From: Lentimicrobium sp.
GTDB lineage: Bacteria; Bacteroidota; Bacteroidia; Bacteroidales; Lentimicrobiaceae
Direction: 5' to 3'
Length of the DNA: 5,944 nt
Assembly (NCBI GenBank): GCA_013336205.1
Contig: JAAXUD010000202.1
Location: 1 to 5,944, forward strand
The position numbers were made by a program, and so were the translations under genes. How positions within the stretch are numbered: the stretch's first letter is position 1; the number at the start of each line of letters is the position of its first letter. Below the pieces are notes generated by a model, which worked only from the letters and a program-made list of their open reading frames with translations, was not told the DNA's origin and did not search any database. Positions 1-5,405 of the stretch are shown here, one piece after another.

Positions 1-1304
1 TTGGCCGAAACCGCCATTTGCTCCCGCGCCAGTATTGCTCCCTGGTAGTTAATATCTGCAATAAGTTTTCCATCAAGTTCACTAATACTTTTATCAGGAA
101 TAAATCCTTCAAGCTCATAAAGGTTGAGGTCGGCACTTAACTTAAGGTCAAGCACAGGCGCTGAGAAATTGGTTAAGTGCAACCGCCCGCTGAATTTCCC
201 GCTTTTGGTTTCGCCTTTGAAATCAGTTAGTTCAAGTACTTCCGGTTTCCACTGGTTTTTAGAACTGAATTTTCCGTTCAGTCTGATACTTTTGATTTTT
301 GAACCACTTTCCTGGTGCGTAAAGGTTCCCTTGTCTAATCCGAAATCTGCTTTAATGTCCGGTGATGAACTCTTTCCCCAGTTTCCACTGATCCTGGCAT
401 CCAGGGTCAGCTTCCCGCCGGGTTCATAGTCCTTATAAGGATCTGAAAGCGTTGCTGGTAAAGCACTTAAGATGTCGGAAATATCGGCACCGCTTGTTTT
501 CAGGCTGATCTGAACCGGGTTTATATCCCTGCCGTATCCAAACGAACCACGGACTCCGGCCAGTATACCCGCGAACATAATTTTTGCATCGGTAATTTCA
601 CAATGTTTCAAGGCTTCGTTCACAATGATTTCTCCTTTGATCCCTAGTAAAGAGGCGGGCGTATAGTTGTAATCTCCTAAAAGTAAGCGTTTGATGGCCA
701 CATTGCCTGCAACCTGCACATTGTAACGATTGCCTTTCAGTTTCAATTTCATTATAAAATCAGGAAACCCGAGCGCAAGGTCGGTTTTCTTGTAAAGGTT
801 TCGGTAATATATTGAAGTATTGCGAAGCAGTATCCGCTGCATATCAAAATTAACGTCTGATTCGCCGGTACTGCCGTTTTGTTTCCAGATATGATAATTA
901 TCCTTTCCATTCAAACCTACCCATATGGTGACTGAGGCTTCATCAATAACCAGGCTTCTGATTTTATAATTTCCGGTAATCAGACTGAAAATACCAAACC
1001 TTAGCGATATTGCTTTTGCATGAATAAGTCCGGGTGCCTCTTTGAGGTTGGGCGGTGATTTCATCATTACATTCCGAAAAACTACCGACGCATCCGGAAA
1101 GCTTTTAAAGATTGTAAATTCAACCTGTCCGACTTCAACGGGAACCAGAAGATTGCTGTTTATTTCGTTAACTATCAGCTCTTTGGCTTTATCGCCATAA
1201 ATCAGCCCAACGACAAAAAGCATTCCAGCCAAAAGGATAATTACTCCGGCAGTAACCCCTGTAAATCTGAGTAAACGTTTTTTTTGAGGTGATATGATTT
1301 TCAT
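1..1304 (-). CDS. AsmA-like envelope protein, N-terminal part (C-terminus off the left edge)
   Basis: The minus-strand frame is open from ATG at 1304 to the window edge, giving 434 complete codons. Residues 1-14 are basic (KK and R residues), followed by one membrane helix at about 15-36 (TGVTAGVIILLAGMLFVVGL). The rest is long, beta-rich and predicted outside the cytoplasm. Typical AsmA-family features follow: the segment after the helix with FKSFPDASVVFRNV (about 66-79), then SLVIDEASVTIW and NGKDNYHIWK (about 120-145), then repetitive strands such as GKFSGRLHLTNFSAPVLDL. Bacteroidota AsmA-like proteins are usually much longer than this, so a large C-terminal part is missing here through window truncation, not mutation. 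E. coli relatives (AsmA, TamB, YhdP) act in outer-membrane assembly or phospholipid transport; the same role here is inference. The start is chosen because ATG immediately precedes the basic and membrane segment; the next Met lies inside the helix. The gene lies 194 bases downstream of dxs on the same strand. Confidence 0.8.
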   Translation of the reverse strand, partial: MKIISPQKKRLLRFTGVTAGVIILLAGMLFVVGLIYGDKAKELIVNEINSNLLVPVEVGQVEFTIFKSFPDASVVFRNVMMKSPPNLKEAPGLIHAKAISLRFGIFSLITGNYKIRSLVIDEASVTIWVGLNGKDNYHIWKQNGSTGESDVNFDMQRILLRNTSIYYRNLYKKTDLALGFPDFIMKLKLKGNRYNVQVAGNVAIKRLLLGDYNYTPASLLGIKGEIIVNEALKHCEITDAKIMFAGILAGVRGSFGYGRDINPVQISLKTSGADISDILSALPATLSDPYKDYEPGGKLTLDARISGNWGKSSSPDIKADFGLDKGTFTHQESGSKIKSIRLNGKFSSKNQWKPEVLELTDFKGETKSGKFSGRLHLTNFSAPVLDLKLSADLNLYELEGFIPDKSISELDGKLIADINYQGAILAREQMAVSA

Positions 1305-1312
1305 TATTCCTG

Positions 1313-1320
1313 TAAAGGTA
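1313..1320 (-). promoter_or_regulatory. possible -7 element of the AsmA-like gene
   Basis: On the minus strand the sequence reads TACCTTTA, one mismatch (last base) from the Bacteroidota -7 consensus TAnnTTTG. It lies only 8 bases before the ATG at 1304, so a transcript from it would be nearly leaderless. No well-spaced TTG -33 element is seen. The gene may instead be read through from dxs. Weak call. Confidence 0.25.
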
Positions 1321-1367
1321 AATCCAAAGGAATTAACGTATTAAACAATAGTTCATTGCGCTTGTTT

Positions 1368-1408
1368 TCAGCTGAACGTAAGATAATGGCATTATGACAT
1401 TCAGCTGA
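1368..1408. repeat. nested inverted repeat between dxs and the AsmA-like gene
   Basis: Outer arms TCAGCTGAA (1368-1376) and TTCAGCTGA (1400-1408) are exact reverse complements, 9 bases each. Inside lies a second perfect palindrome, ATAATG-G-CATTAT (1383-1395). Each outer arm is itself built on the palindrome TCAGCTGA, so it is also a direct repeat. The structure lies 91 bases past the dxs stop and 64 bases before the AsmA-like start. No T-run follows it on the minus strand, so it is not a standard intrinsic terminator. It could be an operator pair, a transcript-processing hairpin or a weak attenuator; function unknown. Confidence 0.5.
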
Positions 1409-1498
1409 CGATATAATTCAAGGGTAAAAAGGAAGTTGTTTCTTTCGGTTTTTCGATTTGAGTGCAATAATGAACCGCTTTATACAGCTCAATCCTGG

Positions 1499-3394
1499 TT
1501 ATAATAATTCTCTTATTGCAGTGACGATGCCGGGGGTGTCAAATCCGCATTCGGCATATAATTCAGAAGGACTACCGTGTGTTATATAGCGGTCGGGGAT
1601 ACCCAGTCGTTTTATGGTGACCTGATAGTTATGATCGGACATAAATTCAACGACCGCACTTCCAAAACCGCCGCTGATGGTGCCATCCTCTATGGTAAGC
1701 AGCAGACTGTACTTTTTAAAAACTTCATGCAATAAAGTTTCGTCAAGGGGCTTTAAAAACCGCATATCATAATGCCCGACAGTAATGCCTTCTTTTTGAA
1801 GTTGGTCACAGGCTTCGGCTGCAAAATTGCCCGGATGGCCAATGCTGAGAATGGCAATTTTATCGCCATCGCGAAGTTTTCTACCAGAACCTACCCTGAT
1901 TTCCTCAAATGGTTTTTTCCAGTTGGTTGAAATACCTCTTCCGCGCGGGTATCGGATAACAAAAGGGCCTTTTCCCGGTAGCTGAGCCGTGTACATAAGA
2001 TTGCGCAATTCTACCTCATTCATGGGTGCTGAGATGGTTAGTCCGGGAATTGCTCTGAAGTAAGCCAGATCATAAGCGCCATGATGGGTGGGGCCATCCT
2101 CTCCAACCAACCCGCCACGATCGAGACAGAAGACCACCTGAAGCCCTTGCAGGGCCACATCGTGAATAACCTGATCGTAAGCACGTTGCATAAAAGAGGA
2201 GTAGATGTTGCAGAAAGGCAGCAATCCGCGGGCGGCCATACCGGCAGAAAAAGTTACGGCATGTTGTTCGGCAATACCCACATCAAAAGCACGGTGAGGC
2301 ATTACCGACATCATCATATTCAGCGAACAACCCGAAGGCATTGCAGGCGTAACACCAACAATTTTTTCGTTGAGTTCGGCCAGTTCTATAATTGTTTTGC
2401 CAAAAACATGCTGATACTTGGGCGGCAGACTTTTGCAGGGTTTTTCAATAATTTCACCGGTGGTTTTATCGAACATGCCGGGTGAATGGTAAAGTATCTG
2501 GTCTTGTTCTGCTTTTTCGAAGCCTTTACCTTTAACCGTAATTACATGCAACAGTTTCGGGCCGGGAATTTTCCTGAGATCTGACATCAGTTTGGTGAGC
2601 CGGATAACATCGTGGCCATCAACCGGGCCAAAGTACCTGAGGTTAAATGCTTCAAACAGGTTGCTTTTCTTAAGGATGGTTGATTTCAACGCATTTCCCA
2701 CCTGCTTTACCACCGCCCTGGAATTTTTCCCGTAGCGCGTATTCCCGCCCATCAGTTTCCAGACCTTATCTTTCAGTTTGTTATAAGCACGGGAAGTTAC
2801 AATATCGAGCAGATATTGGCGCATGGCGCCTACGTTCTTGTCAATGGCAATGCCATTGTCATTCAGAATAACCAACAGATTTGTATTGGAAACGCCAACA
2901 TTATTAAGGGCCTCCATCGCCATTCCGCCGGTCATCGATCCATCGCCGATAACCGCGATGTGCTGTTCCGTTTTATCGTTTTGAAGCTTAGCCGCAATCG
3001 CCATCCCCAATGCCGCCGAAATGGAAGTCGAGGCATGCCCTACGCCAAATGCATCGTATTCGCTTTCGCTGATTTTCGGGAATCCGCTAATGCCATGATA
3101 GGACCGATTGGTTTGGAAAACATCGCGACGTCCGGTTATAATTTTGTGGGCATAGGCCTGATGGCCAACATCCCAGACTAATTTATCAACGGGTGTATTA
3201 AAGGCATAATGTATGGCAACTGCCAGTTCAACAGTGCCAAGACTGGCGCCCAGGTGGCCTGGATTGGCTGAGATAACTTCAATAATAAACTGCCTGATTT
3301 CATTGCACAACTGAGGAAGTGCAGTTTCGTCCAATTGACGGAGATCAATAGGAGAATTAATTTGCTGTAAAAGTTTGCCTTGTTGCGGTGACAT
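1499..3394 (-). CDS. dxs: 1-deoxy-D-xylulose-5-phosphate synthase
   Basis: This cytosolic thiamine-diphosphate enzyme condenses pyruvate with glyceraldehyde 3-phosphate to give DXP, the first step of the MEP isoprenoid pathway and a precursor of thiamine and pyridoxal phosphate. Length is 631 residues from the ATG at 3394, close to the family norm of about 620-640, and the frame is intact. Numbered from that ATG: PGHLGASLG near 45-53 with the active-site His at 47; VWDVGHQAYAHKI near 73-85; the ThDP/Mg motif GDGSMTGGMAMEALNN at 150-165 with NDN at 178-180; GPVDGHD at 256-262; the catalytic Glu in GIAEQHAV at 376; DRGGLVGEDGPTHHG at 425-439; RYPRGRG near 481-487; and the C-terminal transketolase domain ending IRELL. 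An in-frame TTG at 3409 would add five residues (MTEIA), but a good -7 promoter element lies just 8 bases beyond it, placing the TTG almost at the transcript start. ATG 3394 is therefore preferred. No Shine-Dalgarno site is seen, usual for Bacteroidota. Divergent from the kinase gene. Confidence 0.97.
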   Translation of the reverse strand: MSPQQGKLLQQINSPIDLRQLDETALPQLCNEIRQFIIEVISANPGHLGASLGTVELAVAIHYAFNTPVDKLVWDVGHQAYAHKIITGRRDVFQTNRSYHGISGFPKISESEYDAFGVGHASTSISAALGMAIAAKLQNDKTEQHIAVIGDGSMTGGMAMEALNNVGVSNTNLLVILNDNGIAIDKNVGAMRQYLLDIVTSRAYNKLKDKVWKLMGGNTRYGKNSRAVVKQVGNALKSTILKKSNLFEAFNLRYFGPVDGHDVIRLTKLMSDLRKIPGPKLLHVITVKGKGFEKAEQDQILYHSPGMFDKTTGEIIEKPCKSLPPKYQHVFGKTIIELAELNEKIVGVTPAMPSGCSLNMMMSVMPHRAFDVGIAEQHAVTFSAGMAARGLLPFCNIYSSFMQRAYDQVIHDVALQGLQVVFCLDRGGLVGEDGPTHHGAYDLAYFRAIPGLTISAPMNEVELRNLMYTAQLPGKGPFVIRYPRGRGISTNWKKPFEEIRVGSGRKLRDGDKIAILSIGHPGNFAAEACDQLQKEGITVGHYDMRFLKPLDETLLHEVFKKYSLLLTIEDGTISGGFGSAVVEFMSDHNYQVTIKRLGIPDRYITHGSPSELYAECGFDTPGIVTAIRELL

Positions 3395-3416
3395 TGCTAT
3401 TTCTGTCAATAAGCTG

Positions 3417-3424
3417 CAAATTTA
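3417..3424 (-). promoter_or_regulatory. dxs promoter, -7 element
   Basis: On the minus strand the sequence reads TAAATTTG, an exact match to the Bacteroidota sigma-ABfr -7 consensus TAnnTTTG. Transcription would begin a few bases downstream, near 3412-3413, giving a leader of about 18 bases to the ATG at 3394. That leader is too short for the alternative TTG start at 3409 to be used well. The expected -33 TTTG is only weakly matched (TTTAAG, 3450-3445), so the promoter may depend on an activator. Confidence 0.6.
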
Positions 3425-3444
3425 AGAATAATCAGCTATTGTGG

Positions 3445-3468
3445 CTTAAATAGAATATTCAGTTTAAG
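3445..3468. promoter_or_regulatory. 24-base dyad upstream of the dxs promoter, candidate operator
   Basis: The plus strand reads CTTAAA, then two bases, then the palindrome GAATATTC, then two bases, then TTTAAG. Both palindromes share one centre (3456.5), and 10 of 12 base pairs across the dyad match. With a transcript start near 3413 the centre falls at about -44 for dxs, where class II activators or repressors often bind. The binding protein is unknown. Chance AT-rich symmetry is possible. Confidence 0.4.
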
Positions 3469-3498
3469 AATCAGGGATCTCAGGAAGTAACTCCCAAC

Positions 3499-3534
3499 TG
3501 CATAAACGTACTGTAATAATTGCATTTTATGCAA
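3499..3534. repeat. TGCAT half-site cluster with inverted repeats
   Basis: TTGCAT-TTT-ATGCAA (3520-3534) is a perfect palindrome with 6-base arms. A further copy, TGCATAAA at 3499-3506, is the exact reverse complement of TTTATGCA at 3526-3533. TGCAT thus appears twice in the same direction 22 bases apart, about two helical turns, and once inverted. This suits a multi-site DNA-binding protein, or two alternative hairpins. It lies between the two divergent promoters, so the controlled gene cannot be assigned. Confidence 0.4.
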
Positions 3535-3641
3535 GGACGTGCACCCTTCAGAATATTAATTAAGGAATAGAATAGCCAATGATTAAGGGAAAAATGCACA
3601 AGGTCCGCTGAAAAACTGTGTGTTTCTTTATAATCAGTGAG

Positions 3642-3666
3642 ATTTTAAACTAAAATATCGTATTTT
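3642..3666. repeat. two overlapping AT-rich palindromes upstream of the kinase
   Basis: ATTTTA-AAC-TAAAAT (3642-3656) and AAAATA-TCG-TATTTT (3652-3666) each have perfect 6-base arms and a 3-base centre, and they share the bases AAAAT. They end 47 bases before the putative kinase -7 element. They could be tandem operator sites. AT-rich composition makes chance symmetry more likely than elsewhere, so confidence is low. Confidence 0.3.
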
Positions 3667-3712
3667 TCGTTACAATCTGGCCGGGGAATATGCCTGAGCA
3701 TAAATAATAAAC

Positions 3713-3720
3713 GACCTTTG
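3713..3720 (+). promoter_or_regulatory. probable kinase promoter, -7 element
   Basis: The sequence GACCTTTG matches the Bacteroidota -7 consensus TAnnTTTG except for the first base. It ends 20 bases before the kinase ATG at 3741, the usual short leader distance. A 5-base inverted repeat, CTTTG-TAAAT-CAAAG (3716-3730), overlaps it and the likely transcript start, so a bound repressor would block initiation. No convincing -33 TTG is present. Confidence 0.45.
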
Positions 3721-3740
3721 TAAATCAAAGTCATGCGAAT

Positions 3741-5276
3741 ATGAATTTTCGTAAACTAATCAGACCACGGGTTACCAATATCTACAAGCAGAAAAAAACC
3801 TGGAAACGCTGGCTTTTTCTGGTGGCACTGGTTATTGTAAGTGTTTCGCTCTGGTACACCAATTCGCTGGTAAGAAATATTGCCAGAGACGAGCGCAGTA
3901 AAATCACGACCTGGGCTAATGCCATCCAGCAGCGGGCCAGCCTTGTGAATTACACCAGTCAGTTTTTTGATCAGATACGGACGGAGGAGAGGGAAAGGGT
4001 GAAACTATTGGCAGAGGCCACGGTTAAAATGGTAGAGGCAGGGCCCAGTGAAGATATCAGCTTTTATCTCCGGATTATTTCAAACAATACTTCAATTCCG
4101 GTAATTCTGACTGACAAGGACGGAAATATAAATGAGGCTAAAAATGTTGATTTCAATGTTGATACCGTTCCTGCACTCACACCGGCTCTGAGAAAGGAAT
4201 TCTCGGTTTACGAGCCGATAATCCTGGATTATTACCACGGGAACCTGATTTATTTCTACTACAAGGATTCCCATCTTTTTTCTGAGCTGAAAGTGGTACT
4301 TGACGATCTGGTGAAATCATTCTTCAGCGAAGTAGTTAACAATTCAGCCTCTGTCCCGGTAATTATCACCGATAGCAGCCGTCATGAAGTGGTTGCCTGG
4401 GGAAAGCTTGACTCAACACGGGTAACGGATACTGTCTATATTTCAGCAATGGTTGAGGATATGGCTTCCAACAATGAACCCATTGAGATCAATATTGCCG
4501 GCAGCAAGCATTTTATTTATTATAAAGACTCATTTCTGCTTACACAGCTGAGGTACTATCCCTATATCCAGCTGGTTATAATAAGTATCTTTCTGCTAAT
4601 CTCCTACCTCCTGTTCAGCATAGCACGGCGTTCTGAGCAAAATCAGGTATGGGTCGGACTGGCCAAGGAAACAGCCCACCAGTTAGGCACACCGCTTTCG
4701 TCAATGATGGCCTGGGTTGAATACCTGAAAACCAAAGATGTGGGCAGTGAAACCATTGATGAGTTGCAGAAGGATGTGGACAGACTGAATACCATTACCG
4801 AGAGGTTTTCAAAAATCGGCTCGGCAGCCAACCTGAAAACGGAAAATGTGGTTGAAGTTATTTATAAGTCAATCGATTACCTGAAAAAAAGAACCTCAAA
4901 TAAAGTAGCATTCACAATTAATCCTCAAAGAAGCGCTGTAATTCTGACCTCACTCAACTATCAGCTTTTCGACTGGGTAATTGAAAACCTTGTTAAGAAT
5001 GCAGTAGATGCTATGGCTGGGCAAGGAGCCATTAATATTGACATTGAGGATGAAGAAAAATTCGTGGTAGTCGACATCAGCGACACCGGTAAGGGGATTC
5101 CCCGGAAAATGCAAAAGACCATTTTTAATCCCGGGTTTACCAGTAAGCAACGTGGCTGGGGCCTTGGCCTTTCACTTGCCCAGCGGATCATTCGCGAAAA
5201 TCACGATGGGAAGATTTTTGTAAAATCATCCATTCCCGGAAAGGGTACTACTTTCAGGATTATGCTCAGAAAATAG
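3741..5276 (+). CDS. membrane-bound sensor histidine kinase with duplicated extracytoplasmic sensor
   Basis: The 511-residue protein is complete and should sit in the inner membrane. It has a basic N-terminus, membrane helix 1 (about 24-43), an extracytoplasmic region (about 44-272), membrane helix 2 (about 274-295), then the kinase core with no HAMP or PAS domain that I recognise. The H-box is AHQLGTPLSS with phospho-acceptor His313; the second DHp helix is near 335-360 (LQKDVDRLNTITERFSKIGS). ATP-binding motifs are all present: N-box ENLVKN (Asn416, Asn420), G1 DTGKG (448-452), F-box IFNPGFTSK (461-469) and G2 GWGLGL (472-477). It should therefore autophosphorylate and pass phosphate to a response regulator, none of which is encoded here. 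The sensor contains two related halves (about 107-183 and 193-270), each with a PVI-[LI]-TD strand, an EPI segment and a YYKDS-xLxxxL end. The residue after His313 is Gln, not the usual Glu/Asp. The start is fixed by the promoter spacing and basic N-terminus. The signal sensed is unknown. Confidence 0.93.
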   Translation: MNFRKLIRPRVTNIYKQKKTWKRWLFLVALVIVSVSLWYTNSLVRNIARDERSKITTWANAIQQRASLVNYTSQFFDQIRTEERERVKLLAEATVKMVEAGPSEDISFYLRIISNNTSIPVILTDKDGNINEAKNVDFNVDTVPALTPALRKEFSVYEPIILDYYHGNLIYFYYKDSHLFSELKVVLDDLVKSFFSEVVNNSASVPVIITDSSRHEVVAWGKLDSTRVTDTVYISAMVEDMASNNEPIEINIAGSKHFIYYKDSFLLTQLRYYPYIQLVIISIFLLISYLLFSIARRSEQNQVWVGLAKETAHQLGTPLSSMMAWVEYLKTKDVGSETIDELQKDVDRLNTITERFSKIGSAANLKTENVVEVIYKSIDYLKKRTSNKVAFTINPQRSAVILTSLNYQLFDWVIENLVKNAVDAMAGQGAINIDIEDEEKFVVVDISDTGKGIPRKMQKTIFNPGFTSKQRGWGLGLSLAQRIIRENHDGKIFVKSSIPGKGTTFRIMLRK

Positions 5277-5304
5277 TGCATTGCGCCAGGTTTAATCACA
5301 TGAA

Positions 5305-5348
5305 TTCAAGGTTGTTTTTAGGAGACTTAATCCTGTCAAACCTTTGAA
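5305..5348. terminator. bipartite hairpin between convergent genes, possible bidirectional terminator
   Basis: Outer arms TTCAAGGTT (5305-5313) and AACCTTTGAA (5339-5348) pair with one bulged T; inner arms AGGA (5320-5323) and TCCT (5331-5334) enclose a 7-base loop. The structure begins 29 bases after the kinase stop and lies 57 bases beyond the receptor stop on the other strand. No T-run follows the hairpin on either strand, so it is not a textbook intrinsic terminator. It may still mark transcript ends. Confidence 0.35.
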
Positions 5349-5405
5349 ATGCCGCACAGGAGCCATTCAGCAATCCTGCACGACGTTTTAAAGGATCTGG
5401 TTGTT

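Larger units (their letters stand above)
3395..3740. other. divergent intergenic region between dxs and the kinase
   Basis: These 346 bases contain no gene I can support. The longest plausible small frames run only about 10-13 codons (for example 3529-3570) and have no supporting signals. The region is AT-rich and holds a strong dxs -7 element (3417-3424, minus), a probable kinase -7 element (3713-3720, plus) and four groups of inverted repeats (3445-3468, 3499-3534, 3642-3666, 3716-3730). It is longer than needed for two simple promoters, which leaves room for regulatory sites or an unrecognised small RNA. Confidence 0.7.

Noticed and set aside
124..429. Plus-strand open frame of 101 codons
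   Set aside because: It lies wholly opposite the AsmA-like gene, which shows clear family features in the minus frame; its translation has no recognisable domain.
2081..3181. Plus-strand open frames at 2081-2485, 2680-2871 and 2816-3181
   Set aside because: All are antisense to the well-conserved dxs coding region and resemble no protein family.
1499..3409. dxs read from the TTG at 3409
   Set aside because: The promoter element is too close for the TTG to be well inside the transcript; ATG 3394 fits better.
3529..3570. 13-codon plus-strand frame (MQGRAPFRILIKE)
   Set aside because: Too short, no promoter just upstream, and its ATG is part of the TGCAT palindrome.
3733..3744. Mini upstream frame ATG-CGA-ATA-TGA whose stop overlaps the kinase ATG
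   Set aside because: It would fit a translational-coupling leader, but a three-codon frame is easily produced by chance and nothing else supports it.
4092..5191. Minus-strand open frames inside the kinase gene
   Set aside because: The plus frame has a full set of kinase motifs; the minus frames are shadows without domains or start signals.
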